Below, in pieces: positions 15,512 to 23,661 of a stretch of DNA of 33,377 bases (positions are counted from its first letter, which is position 1; every line of letters starts with the position of its first letter). The position numbers and the translations under genes were made by a program. The DNA comes from Paramagnetospirillum caucaseum (GTDB taxonomy: Bacteria; Pseudomonadota; Alphaproteobacteria; Rhodospirillales; Magnetospirillaceae). The stretch is from the NCBI RefSeq assembly GCF_000342045.1, contig NZ_AONQ01000049.1:1-33377 (forward strand), given 5' to 3'. The notes under the pieces are model-generated. The model had not been told where the DNA came from. It made no database searches and saw only the letters and a list, made by a program, of their open reading frames with translations.

Positions 15512-16792
15512 ATGACCAACGCTTTCGATCGCCGTTCCTTCCTGGCCCTGGCCGGCGCCGCCGGCCTGTCGTCGCTGACCTCGGCCTGCGCCACCGGCCC
15601 GGCCGGCACCGGCCCCCGCGTGGTGGTGGTGGGCGGCGGCTTTGGCGGGGCGACTGCCGCCAAGTATCTGCGCCGCCTCGATCCCTCGCTGCGGGTGACC
15701 CTGGTGGAACGTTCGACCCGCTTCATCACCTGCCCGTTCAGCAATTCGGTGATCGGCGGCTTCCGCTCGCTGGAGGCCAACACCTTCGGCTACGAGGGCT
15801 TGCGCGGCCACGGGGTGGAGGTGATCCACGCCGAGGTGACCAATATCGACGCCGCCGCCCGGCTGGTGGTGCTGCAGGGCGGCGAGAAGCTGCCCTACGA
15901 CAAGCTGGTGCTGTCGCCCGGTATCGACATCAAGTGGGGCGCCCAGGGCTATTCCGAGGCCGACGCCGAACTGGCGCCGCACGCCTGGAAGGCCGGGCCG
16001 CAGACCCTGCTGCTGCGTCGCCAGCTGGAGGCCATGCCCGACGGCGGCGTGGTGGTGATGTCCATCCCCGCCAACCCCTACCGCTGCCCGCCCGGCCCCT
16101 ACGAGCGGGCCAGCCTGATCGCCCATTACCTCAAGACCAGGAAGCCGCGTTCCAAGCTGCTGCTGCTCGACGCTAAGGACAGCTTCTCCAAGCAGCCGCT
16201 GTTCATCGAGGGCTGGGACGCGCTGTACAAGGGCCTGATCGAGTGGGTGCCACTGTCCAAGGACGGCAAGGTGACCCAGGTGGACGCCAAGCGGCTGACC
16301 GTCGAGACCGAGTTCGGCACCCGCCACAAGGCCGACGTCCTGAACTACATCCCCGGGCAGACCGCCGGGGGCATCGTCATCGCCGCCGGCCTGGCCGATT
16401 CCTCGGGCTGGGTGCCGGTGGTGCCGCAGACCTTCCAGTCGGTCAAGGCGCCCGACATCTACGTGGTGGGCGACGCCACCAGCGCCGCGCCGCAGCCCAA
16501 GTCGGGATTCGCCGCCAACTCCCAGGCCAAGGTTGCCGCCGCCGCCATCGTGGCGTCGCTGCGGGGGCAGCCGGCACCCGATCCCATCTGGATGAACACC
16601 TGCTACTCGTTGCTGTCGCCCGATTACGGCATCACTGTGGCCGGGGTCTACCGGGTCATCAACGGCAAGATCGCCGACGTCCCCGGCTCGGGCGGCATCA
16701 GCCCCAAGGGGGCCTCGGCCATGTTCCGGGGGCTGGAAGCCTCCTACGCCGAGAGCTGGTACGCCAACATCACCCAGGATATCTGGGGCTGA
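15512..16792 (+). CDS. fccB: Flavocytochrome c sulfide dehydrogenase, flavoprotein subunit
   Basis: A 426-residue FAD enzyme that oxidises sulfide to sulfur/polysulfide in the periplasm and passes electrons to cytochrome c. It has a Tat signal (DRRSFLALAGAAG, residues 6-18), the FAD-binding VVVVGGGFGGATAA motif (37-50), the second FAD site IYVVGDAT, and the FCSD C-terminal domain beginning around MNTCYSLLSPDYGI. The two redox cysteines are C192 (YRCPPGPYERA) and C364 (NTCYSLL), matching the C161/C337 pair of characterised FccB. The ATG at 15512 follows GAGGGGAG. FccB is exported folded by Tat with its cytochrome partner encoded immediately upstream. The family assignment is secure. Confidence 0.93.
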   Translation: MTNAFDRRSFLALAGAAGLSSLTSACATGPAGTGPRVVVVGGGFGGATAAKYLRRLDPSLRVTLVERSTRFITCPFSNSVIGGFRSLEANTFGYEGLRGHGVEVIHAEVTNIDAAARLVVLQGGEKLPYDKLVLSPGIDIKWGAQGYSEADAELAPHAWKAGPQTLLLRRQLEAMPDGGVVVMSIPANPYRCPPGPYERASLIAHYLKTRKPRSKLLLLDAKDSFSKQPLFIEGWDALYKGLIEWVPLSKDGKVTQVDAKRLTVETEFGTRHKADVLNYIPGQTAGGIVIAAGLADSSGWVPVVPQTFQSVKAPDIYVVGDATSAAPQPKSGFAANSQAKVAAAAIVASLRGQPAPDPIWMNTCYSLLSPDYGITVAGVYRVINGKIADVPGSGGISPKGASAMFRGLEASYAESWYANITQDIWG

Positions 16793-16794
16793 TT

Positions 16795-16826
16795 CCAAGA
16801 TTCGTGCCCGAGCGGAAAAATCTTGG
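16795..16826. promoter_or_regulatory. Inverted repeat between fccB and the PaaX-type regulator
   Basis: CCAAGATT (16795-16802) and AATCTTGG (16819-16826) are perfect 8-bp arms around a 16-base spacer, two bases after the fccB stop. No U-tract follows the second arm, so it is a poor intrinsic terminator; it could be an operator for the downstream regulator gene or an mRNA 3' end hairpin. Confidence 0.4.
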
Positions 16827-16898
16827 TTGCCCGAAAACGCGGCTTCATTAGGATGTGCCGCGTGATCGGGCGACTTAGTCTTTATCCAAGCAGGCGGC

Positions 16899-17831
16899 AT
16901 GAACCGGCGGATCGGTGAAATCGTAGGACAGGTTCTGGCGCGACTTCGCCCCAAGGCGAAGTCGCTGATCATTACCGTCTACGGCGATGCCATCTCCCAT
17001 CACGGCGGCAGCGCCTGGCTGGGCAGCGTCATCAATCTGGTGGAACCCCTGGGGCTGAACGAGCGCATCGTGCGGACCTCGGTGTTCCGCCTGTCCAAGG
17101 AGGCGTGGCTGTCCTCCATGCAGATCGGGCGGCGCAGCTATTACCGCCTGACCGAGATGGGCCGGCGCCGCTTCGAGGCCGCCCACAACCGCATCTACCA
17201 CTACAACGGCAAGCCCTGGGACGGGCGCTGGACCCTGGCGGTCACCAATATCGAGGGCATGGACGCCGAGCGCCGCGATTCGCTGCGCCGCGACCTGGGC
17301 TGGCTGGGCTTCGGCCAGCTGGCCAGCGGCGTCCTGGTCCACCCCGACCCCGACCGCAGCGCGGTACGGCAAGCCCTGGCCGAGGCCGGGGTGCAGGACC
17401 GCGCCGTGATGATGAGCGCCGCCGCCGAGGATTGGGTGACGCCCGAGGCCTTGCGCGACCTGATCCACACCTGCTGGGACCTGGACCGCCTGGCCGCCGA
17501 CTACAACGAGTTCCTCGACACCTTCCGCCCGCTGTGGCAAGCCCTGTCCGGCAACGGCGAGCTGGACCCCCAGATGTGCTTCGTGGTCCGCACCCTGCTG
17601 ATGCACGGTTATCGCCGCGCCTTGCTGCGCGACCCCATGCTGCCCGACGAATTGCTGCCCGCCCACTGGCCGGGGACCTCGGCGCGGGTGTTGTGCCGCA
17701 ACCTCTACCGTCTGGTCCAGTCGGCGGCCGAGACCCATGTCATGGGCATGCTGGAAACCGCCGAAGGCCCGGTGCCCGAGGCCCATCCCGCCTATTATAC
17801 CCGCTTCGGCGGGCTGCAATCGGCCGACTGA
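16899..17831 (+). CDS. PaaX-family transcriptional regulator
   Basis: A 310-residue regulator with the three-part PaaX layout: an N-terminal winged-helix domain (~15-90, including SLIITVYGDAISHHGGSAWL and IVRTSVFRLSKEAWL), a central domain (~100-180, with YHYNGKPWDGRWTLAV) and a C-terminal domain (~200-275, with LIHTCWDLDRLAADYNEFL and RTLLMHGYRRALLRDP). The model PaaX represses phenylacetate degradation genes by sensing phenylacetyl-CoA. No paa gene is in the window, so its target here is unknown. The ATG at 16899 has only a weak AGGCGG site. It may regulate its own promoter or a distant operon; the nearby 8-bp inverted repeat is a candidate site. Confidence 0.88.
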   Translation: MNRRIGEIVGQVLARLRPKAKSLIITVYGDAISHHGGSAWLGSVINLVEPLGLNERIVRTSVFRLSKEAWLSSMQIGRRSYYRLTEMGRRRFEAAHNRIYHYNGKPWDGRWTLAVTNIEGMDAERRDSLRRDLGWLGFGQLASGVLVHPDPDRSAVRQALAEAGVQDRAVMMSAAAEDWVTPEALRDLIHTCWDLDRLAADYNEFLDTFRPLWQALSGNGELDPQMCFVVRTLLMHGYRRALLRDPMLPDELLPAHWPGTSARVLCRNLYRLVQSAAETHVMGMLETAEGPVPEAHPAYYTRFGGLQSAD

Positions 17832-17851
17832 GCTTTTCCCGAGGTTTCGAG

Positions 17852-17951
17852 TGTCATCCCCGGCGAAGCCGGGGGGCTGGCGGCGAGGTGCCGATTCTGA
17901 CGGCGCGGAACCGGCGGAGATCCTTATCCCCTGCTGATCGTCGGGATGACA
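17852..17951. repeat. Dispersed palindromic intergenic element, copy 1
   Basis: A 100-bp element bounded by TGTCATCCC (17852-17860) and its complement GGGATGACA (17943-17951). Its right half contains GGCGGAGATCC followed by a CGTCGGGATGACA end, which matches in reverse orientation the left half of the element at 27111-27215. It lies in the 203-bp gap between the PaaX-type gene and the YibQ-like gene; no gene is seen there. Its size and termini resemble short non-autonomous repeats common in alphaproteobacterial genomes. Confidence 0.7.
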
Positions 17952-18034
17952 GGCGGGAAACGACCGCCATGAGCCTTTGCGCCTCCGGCCGTTTGGCCTT
18001 ACAAGGGGGGCGGCTTCAACCTGGGTGGTGAGAC

Positions 18035-19153
18035 GTGGGGCGGCGAGACGTCAGACGGATGCTGATGGGCAACAAGAGGCCCCTGTGGGAACGTCCCGTT
18101 GTCCTGGTCGGCTTGATGGCCGCGGTCCTGGTGATCGGCGTCGGCATCGGCCTGGGGGTGGGCCTGTGGTCGGGCAACTCGTCAAAGGCGCCGCAGCCCG
18201 GAGCGGAGCAGGCTCCCGCGCCGGTGGTCGCCGCCTCTCCCCCGCCGCGGCCCGGGCCGTCGTCGGGCGATGACGACGAGGGCCGCCCGCTGCTGGCGCC
18301 GCCGCCGCCGCGCCCCGATCCCGGCTCGTCCGAGGCCCTGGAATTCGGCCATGCCTCCGACGTGGTGGCGCTGGCCCCCATGCCGCCGCCGCCTCAGCCG
18401 GCGCCCGAGATCAAGCTGCCGCCCGCCGGGGCGGCGGTCTGGCTGCGCAACGCCCAGCCGCCGCCGAAGACCGGCGGCCGGCCGGTGATCGCCATCATCA
18501 TCGACGACCTGGGCGTCGACCGTCGCCGCAGCGAGCGCATGGCCCAGTTGAAGGCGCCGCTGACCCTGTCCTACATGACCTATGCCGAGGATGTGGCGCG
18601 TCAGGCCCACGATGCCAGGGGGCATGGCCACGAGCTGATGGTGCATGTGCCCATGCAGCCGCAAAGCGCCTCCTACGATCCCGGCCCCGAGGTGCTGGAG
18701 GTGGGGCTGGCCGCCGACGAGATCCGCCGTCGCCTCGACTGGGGGCTGTCGCGCTTCGACGGCTATGTGGGCATCAACAACCACATGGGCTCGCGCTTCA
18801 CCTCGGACCCGGCGGGCATGCGGGTGGTGATGGGGGAATTACGCCGGCGCGGCTTGGCCTTCATCGATTCGGTGACCTCGGAGCGCACGGTGGGGGCCGA
18901 GACGGCGCGGCATTACGGTGTGCCCTTCGCCTCCCGCCATGTCTTCCTCGACAACGACCAGGGCGTCGCCCATGTGCGCGCCCAGCTGGCCAAGACCGAG
19001 GCTTACGCCCGCAAGCACGGCGCCGCCATCGCCATCGGCCATCCCCATGACGGCACCATCGAGGCCCTGGCCGGCTGGCTGCCGGGGCTGGAGGCGCGCG
19101 GCTTCGCCCTGGTGCCGGTCAGCGCCATCATCCGCATGGGCAACGGACAGTAA
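18035..19153 (+). CDS. Divergent polysaccharide deacetylase family protein (YibQ-like)
   Basis: A 372-residue, or slightly shorter, protein with one N-terminal membrane segment (~21-46), a long Pro-rich linker (~50-150) and a C-terminal NodB-like barrel (~155-370) of the YibQ (DUF610) group. Family motifs are VIAIIIDDLGVDRR, LTLSYMTYAEDV, HELMVHVPMQPQS, YVGINNHMGSRFTSD, FIDSVTSE and AIAIGHPHDGTIEAL. In characterised deacetylases the DD and His motifs bind metal; the function of this group is unproven and probably concerns the cell envelope. The start may be GTG 18035 (after GGTGGTGAG), ATG 18059 or ATG 18065; I used the first. The domain faces the periplasm. Confidence 0.85.
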   Translation: MGRRDVRRMLMGNKRPLWERPVVLVGLMAAVLVIGVGIGLGVGLWSGNSSKAPQPGAEQAPAPVVAASPPPRPGPSSGDDDEGRPLLAPPPPRPDPGSSEALEFGHASDVVALAPMPPPPQPAPEIKLPPAGAAVWLRNAQPPPKTGGRPVIAIIIDDLGVDRRRSERMAQLKAPLTLSYMTYAEDVARQAHDARGHGHELMVHVPMQPQSASYDPGPEVLEVGLAADEIRRRLDWGLSRFDGYVGINNHMGSRFTSDPAGMRVVMGELRRRGLAFIDSVTSERTVGAETARHYGVPFASRHVFLDNDQGVAHVRAQLAKTEAYARKHGAAIAIGHPHDGTIEALAGWLPGLEARGFALVPVSAIIRMGNGQ

Positions 19154-19162
19154 ATCTCCCCC

Positions 19163-19193
19163 TTGACCTTCCATGGGCTGGAAGGTTCACACT
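19163..19193 (+). promoter_or_regulatory. CueR-type (MerR family) copper-responsive promoter
   Basis: The dyad ACCTTCC-N7-GGAAGGT (19166-19186) lies in a TTGACC (-35, 19163-19168) to CACACT (-10, 19188-19193) interval of 19 bases. This stretched spacer with a central dyad is the hallmark of MerR-family activators, and the arms equal those of the E. coli copA CueR box. It drives the copper chaperone gene 33 bases downstream. No cueR gene is in the window. Confidence 0.85.
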
Positions 19194-19225
19194 CCCCCCA
19201 GTTCAATCCTCATGGGGAGAAGGTC

Positions 19226-19426
19226 ATGTCCACCACCTATCGCGTCACCGGCATGAGCTGCGGCGGCTGTTCCAAGTCGGTGACCGCCGCCATCCAGGAA
19301 ATCGCCCCCGGCGCCAAGGTCGAGGTGGACCTGGGCGACAAGGCGGTGACCGTCGACGGCGCCGACGAGGCCCAGGTCAGGCAGGCGGTGGATTCCGCCG
19401 GCTTCGGCTTCGAGGGAAGGGTTTAA
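19226..19426 (+). CDS. copZ: Copper chaperone CopZ (heavy-metal-associated domain)
   Basis: A 66-residue single HMA domain with the metal site GMSCGGCSKSV (Cys12 and Cys15, MxCxxC) near the N-terminus and the usual beta-alpha-beta-beta-alpha-beta length. Such proteins bind Cu(I) in the cytoplasm and hand it to a CopA-type P-ATPase or a copper regulator. The ATG at 19226 follows GGGGAGAAGG. The CueR-type promoter directly upstream strongly supports copper as the metal. No P-ATPase is adjacent, so the gene stands alone. Its TAA (19424-19426) overlaps the stop of the convergent regulator gene by three bases. Confidence 0.92.
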   Translation: MSTTYRVTGMSCGGCSKSVTAAIQEIAPGAKVEVDLGDKAVTVDGADEAQVRQAVDSAGFGFEGRV

Positions 19427-19992
19427 CCCTCGGTCAGGCTGGCGCCTTCCGCCCGGGCCAGCCGGCGCAACACCTCGGCCATCTCTTCCAGCGCGTCCAC
19501 CTGATGGTCGAGCCACACCCGCCCCAGCGGGCCGTTCAGCGCCCAGGCCGGGCAGGAGGCGGTGCGCGATGCGATCTCGCAATCGCAGGACCGCAGGATG
19601 GCATCGATCTGGCGGCGGCGCACCACCGGCGGCGCCAGATCGAGGAAGGCCAGCTTGAGGCGGATGCCCACCTGCCCGAAGGTGGAGAGCGGCGAGGCCA
19701 GGGGCTGGGCGACCAGATCGTGCAGCCGGCGGCGGCCGTCGCCGGTGATGGCCAGGCGCATGGAGCGCTCCACCGGGTTGAGCAGGCCATCCTCCAGCAT
19801 CTCGTCGATGGCGTCGAACACCAGCTGGGTGACCGGCGCCCAGGCTGGCCCGGTCAGGGTGGCGACCGCCTGCATGGCGTCGTCCATGGATAGTGGCGCA
19901 CGCTCGGTGGCCCCCAGCACGGCCAGCCAGATGTAATCCCGGGCGGTCATGGCCTGCCGGTTGAGGATCGTCCTGCCCTCGATGAAACCCAT
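19423..19992 (-). CDS. PadR-like winged-helix transcriptional regulator
   Basis: A 189-residue protein. The segment from about residue 16 (ARDYIWLAVLGATERAPLSM) through LVFDAIDEMLEDGLLNP and LAITGDGRRRLHDL has the PadR-like winged-helix pattern: helix, helix, a recognition region, and a wing with an ITGDGRR turn. The C-terminal half (FGQVGIRLKLAFLDLAPPVV onward, with a dyad-forming helix near LDHQVDALEEMAEVLRRLAR) fits PadR dimerisation. The effector is unknown. The ATG at 19990-19992 has GGAGGGCG upstream. A Fur-box-like dyad sits 20-34 bases before the start, suggesting iron control. It converges on copZ, sharing the TTAA at the two stop codons. Confidence 0.65.
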   Translation of the reverse strand: MGFIEGRTILNRQAMTARDYIWLAVLGATERAPLSMDDAMQAVATLTGPAWAPVTQLVFDAIDEMLEDGLLNPVERSMRLAITGDGRRRLHDLVAQPLASPLSTFGQVGIRLKLAFLDLAPPVVRRRQIDAILRSCDCEIASRTASCPAWALNGPLGRVWLDHQVDALEEMAEVLRRLARAEGASLTEG

Positions 19993-20006
19993 CGCGCCCT
20001 CCAAGT

Positions 20007-20032
20007 GCAAATGCGAATGACTCGCAATATGC
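20007..20032 (-). promoter_or_regulatory. Fur-box-like operator upstream of the PadR-like regulator
   Basis: The core TGCGAATGACTCGCA (20012-20026) is a 5-5-5 dyad that fits the Fur pattern TGxxAATxAxTxxCA, with outer GCA...TGC flanks (20007-20032). It lies just upstream of the leftward regulator gene at 19992. The match in sequence and placement supports iron-responsive repression; binding is inferred. Confidence 0.6.
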
Positions 20033-20054
20033 GCGGAGCGAAGGGTTTTTGCAA

Positions 20055-20074
20055 GCGGCTTCGTTGGGAGCCGC
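20055..20074 (-). terminator. Weak hairpin after trpE
   Basis: GCGGCT (20055-20060) pairs with AGCCGC (20069-20074) just past the trpE stop on the minus strand. No T-run follows in the transcript, so it is only a weak terminator candidate. Confidence 0.25.
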
Positions 20075-20075
20075 C

Positions 20076-21596
20076 CTACTGCTTGACCAGGGTATAGTCG
20101 ATGGCGTCCTCGGCGGCGCGCACCAGGGCGCGGGCCTTGTTCATGCATTCCTCATGCTCGGACAGCGGCACCGAATCGGCGACGATGCCGGCTCCGGCCT
20201 GGACGTACATGGTGCCGTCCTTGACCAGGGTGGTGCGCAGGGCGATGCAGGTGTCCATGTTGCCGTTGCCGTCGAAATAGCCGATGGCCCCGGCATAGAA
20301 CGAGCGCCGCTCGGTCTCCAACTCGTCGATGATCTCCATGGCCCTGATCTTGGGGGCGCCCGAGGTGGTGCCGGCGGGAAAGCCGGCCATCAGGGCGTCC
20401 ATGGCGTCGCAACCCTCGCGGATGCGGCCCTCGACGTTGGAGACGATGTGCATGACGTGGGAATAGTATTCCACCGCCATCTTCTTGGTGACCTCGACCG
20501 AGCCGATGGAAGCCACCCGGCCCACGTCGTTGCGGCCCAGGTCCAAGAGCATCAGGTGTTCGGCCAGCTCCTTGGGGTCGGCCAGCAAATCGGCGGCCAG
20601 TTCCTCGTCCTCGGACGGGGTCTTGCCCCGGCGGCGCGTGCCGGCGATGGGGCGGATGGTGACCTTGTCGTCGCGCAAGCGGACCAGGATTTCCGGACTG
20701 GAGCCCACCAGCTGGAACTCGCCCAGGTCCAGGAAGAACAGGAACGGGCTGGGGTTCAGCCGGCGCAGCGAGCGGTACAGCGAAAAGGGCGGCAGCCGGA
20801 ACGGCACCGCCAGGCGCTGGGACAGCACCACCTGGAAGATGTCGCCGGCGGCGATGTAGTCCTGGGCCTTCTCCACCATGCGGCAGTAATGCTCGGGCGA
20901 CACGCTGGGCACCGGAATGGGCTGGTGCTCGTCGCGCGGGAAGCCGAGATAGGTGTGGGGCAGGGGGCTTTCCAGGGATTCGACCACATGCTCCAGGCGC
21001 TCCCAGGCCAGATCCCAGGCGGCCTGGGCATCCATGCCGGGGCGCGGCCAGACCGGGGCGACGGCGGTCAACGTGCCGTTGACGTTGTCGAACACCGCCA
21101 TGATGGTCGGGCGCATGAAGATGCCGTCCGGCACCTGGATGGGATCGGGATTGGCGTCGGGCAGCTTTTCCGCCAGCCGCACCATGTCGTAGCCCATATA
21201 GCCGATCAGGCCGGCCGACATGGGGGGAAGGTGGGGCGGCGTCTCGATGCCGCATTCCGCCACCAGGGCCCTGAGGGAGTCCAGCGCGCCGGACCTGGCG
21301 GCCACCGGGCAGGGCTGGTACGAGCCGGTCTTGGAGCGGGCGTTGCGGTTGATCCACGCCTGGTTGCCGACGCACTTCCACAGCAGGTCGGGCTTCATGC
21401 CGAGGATGGAATAGCGGCCGCGCACCGCGCCGCCTTCCACCGATTCCAGCAGGAAGGCGTTGGGCTGGCCGTTGGCCAGCTTCAGGAAGGCGGAAACCGG
21501 CGTCTCCAGATCGGCCACCAGCACCCGCCAGACCACCTGAGGCCTGCCGCTGTCATAGGCTTCGGCGAAGGCGGGGAAGTCGGGCTGGTGGCTCAT
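20076..21596 (-). CDS. trpE: Anthranilate synthase component I TrpE
   Basis: A 506-residue chorismate-using enzyme making anthranilate, the first step of tryptophan synthesis, with TrpG (not in the window). It has an N-terminal regulatory domain with LLESVEGGAVRGRYSILG (the LLES motif for tryptophan feedback) and a C-terminal chorismate-binding domain with IAAGDIFQVVLSQR, LVGSSPEILVR, RPIAGTRRRGKTPSEDEELA, LLDLGRNDVGRVA, FPAGTTSGAPKIRAMEIIDELE, YAGAIGYF and VQAGAGIVADS. All are intact. The ATG at 21594-21596 lies ten bases past the ppiD stop, so the genes form one transcription unit read leftward. The length fits the proteobacterial family. Confidence 0.97.
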   Translation of the reverse strand: MSHQPDFPAFAEAYDSGRPQVVWRVLVADLETPVSAFLKLANGQPNAFLLESVEGGAVRGRYSILGMKPDLLWKCVGNQAWINRNARSKTGSYQPCPVAARSGALDSLRALVAECGIETPPHLPPMSAGLIGYMGYDMVRLAEKLPDANPDPIQVPDGIFMRPTIMAVFDNVNGTLTAVAPVWPRPGMDAQAAWDLAWERLEHVVESLESPLPHTYLGFPRDEHQPIPVPSVSPEHYCRMVEKAQDYIAAGDIFQVVLSQRLAVPFRLPPFSLYRSLRRLNPSPFLFFLDLGEFQLVGSSPEILVRLRDDKVTIRPIAGTRRRGKTPSEDEELAADLLADPKELAEHLMLLDLGRNDVGRVASIGSVEVTKKMAVEYYSHVMHIVSNVEGRIREGCDAMDALMAGFPAGTTSGAPKIRAMEIIDELETERRSFYAGAIGYFDGNGNMDTCIALRTTLVKDGTMYVQAGAGIVADSVPLSEHEECMNKARALVRAAEDAIDYTLVKQ

Positions 21597-21606
21597 GATG
21601 ACGCTG

Positions 21607-23479
21607 TTACTCTTCGCGGGTCAGCTGGGGACGGTCGACCTTGACGCCGATGGAGGCGTTGAGGGCGGCGATGTACTGGTCGGCGATGTCGGTGGCCACC
21701 GCCTGCGACACGCGCTGGCGGGCCGCCTGGGTGACGGCGGGGTTGGCGCCGACGTCGAAGCCCACCACGCCGGTCAGGCGGGCCACCAGGGTGCCGCCCT
21801 GCACCGGGGCGATGGCGACGGCGCCCGGCGGGGCCGTTGAACAGCTCGGCGATGATGGTGGCGGGCAGGGTGGTGCCCTCGGCCGGTTCGCGGGTGAACG
21901 GCTTGGCGGCTTCCAGCTTGGCGCCGGCCGAGAGGGCCACCTGGGCGGCGCTTTCGCCGGCCTTGATGCGGTCGGCCAGCTTCTGGGCCTTGTCGCGGGC
22001 CTGCTCCTGGCGGCGCTCGGCCTGCCAGGTGGCCAGCACCTCGGCCTTGATGTCGGCCAGAGCCTTGGGGGCCGGCGGGGTCACGCCGTCGACGCGCAGC
22101 AGGAAATAGCCGTTGTTGGGCACTTCGGTCAGCGGGCTCTCGGTGCTCTGGTCGGTGTGGAAGGCCACGTCGAGGAACTGGTCCGACTTGGGCAGGTCGG
22201 CCACCGGCTTGCCGTTGGTGCCGCGTCCCTGGGCGTCCACCGCCGCGATGGTGACGATCTTGAGGTTGTGGCGCTTGGCCGCCTCCTCCAGGGTGGCGCC
22301 GCCGCCCAGGGCGTCCTCCACCTTGTTGGCCAGCTCCGACAGGCCGTCCATGGCCTTTTCCTTGCGCAGATCCTGCTCCAGCTGGGCCTTGGCCTCGGCG
22401 AAAGAGCGGGTGCGGCCGGCCTGGACCTGGCTCACCTTGACCACGTGCCAGCCCAGCGCCGACTTGACCGGCTGGCCGGTGGCGCCGGAGGCAAGCTTGA
22501 ACACCGCCTCGGCCAGACCATCGGGGAGGTCGCCCTTCTCGACGGTGCCCAGCTCGATGATCTCGGCGCCCAGCGCCTTGGCCACCGCCGCCAGATCCTT
22601 GCCCCCCGTCACCATGTCGGTGGCCTGGGCGGCGGCGGATTGCTCGTTGAAGACGATCTGCGACACGGTCCGGCGCTCGGGCGTGGTGAACTCGTCGATG
22701 CGCTGCTGGTAGGCGTCGTTCAGCATGACCTCGTCGATGCTGACGTCGCCCGCCACGTCGGAGGGACGCAGCAGCAGCACGGTCAGCGCCCGGAATTCCG
22801 GCGCCATGAAGCGGTTGAGGCTGTCCTTGTAATAGGCCTCCAGCTGGGCCGCGTCGGGGGCGGGGGGCAGCGGGGTGGACTCGTCCTTGATCACGAAGGT
22901 CTCGGCGGTCCGGCGCTCCTCGCGCCAGGTCAGCAGCGGATCGGTCAGCGCCTGGGGCGCGCCGATGCCGGCGGCGACGGTCTCGACCATCTGGTTGCGC
23001 ACCATGTTGGTGCGCTCGGTCTTCATGAAGCTGTCCTCGGTATGGCCCAGCCGGGCCAGCCGCGCCTGGAAGATCTCGCGGTCGAACTGACCCGTCGGGC
23101 CCTTGAAGGCCGGGTTGGAGGCCACCCGGCGCAGGATGGTCTCGTCGGTGGCGGCCAGCCCCAGCGAGCGCGCCGCCTCGTCGATCAGGGTCCGCGCGAT
23201 CAGCGAATCGATGGTGCGGTCCAGCATGCCCATCTTGCGGGCATCGTCGGCGGTGAGCTTGCCGCCGAACAGCGGCTGCAGCCGCTCAACCTCGCGCTTG
23301 AACTCGGCCATCACCTCGGCGGCCGACATGGAGGTCTTGCCGATCTCGATGGCCGGGCTGCGGCCCACGCCGCCGCGCACCACGTCGCCGGCACCCCAGG
23401 CCACGAAGCTCAGAGCCAGCAGGGCGAACAGCAACCTGACGATCCAGGTCTTCGAAGCGGAGCGGAATACGTCGAGCAT
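21607..23479 (-). CDS. ppiD: PpiD/SurA-type peptidyl-prolyl isomerase with a frameshift
   Basis: An inner-membrane-anchored periplasmic folding factor of about 623 residues. A membrane helix (12-31) is followed by a SurA_N-like domain, a parvulin-type rotamase region (~255-350, with ERRTVSQIVFNEQ and ALGWHVVKVSQVQ) and a C-terminal helical domain. Reading continuously, the frame loses homology after ELFNGPAG and ends about 10 codons past the trpE start (at 21593). Dropping one base from the CCC at 21824-21826 restores GGAVAIAP-like sequence continuing into GGTLVARLTGVVGF and a stop at 21607, the expected family end. This is a sequencing error or a true mutation of the last 70 or so residues. 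The ATG at 23477-23479 has a poor ribosome-binding site. Confidence 0.85.
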
Positions 23480-23661
23480 GGAGGCAGCCGAGTCCCGAAA
23501 AAGATGTTGGGACGCGCCGGATGCCGGCCGTCCTGAGGCAGGGCGCATAATAAGGAGGGGGCAGGGGGGCCGCAACATGGAAGTGGCGCCCTCCATGCCG
23601 GTTTTCCGCCGCCGCCGGCGTTGCCGAAAGGCATATTCGACGCCGATGGGGCGAAATGTTG

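Noticed and set aside
14051-16972. A 973-codon open frame on the minus strand opposite cysA-fccA-fccB
   Set aside because: It is a shadow of GC-rich genes: the composition is Gly/His/Arg-rich without motifs, while the plus strand holds well-conserved proteins with correct ribosome-binding sites.
21593-21830. Programmed frameshifting as an explanation of the ppiD break
   Set aside because: No slippery heptamer with a downstream structure was seen; a single-base change in a short C run is simpler, and the restored frame gives the expected family C-terminus.
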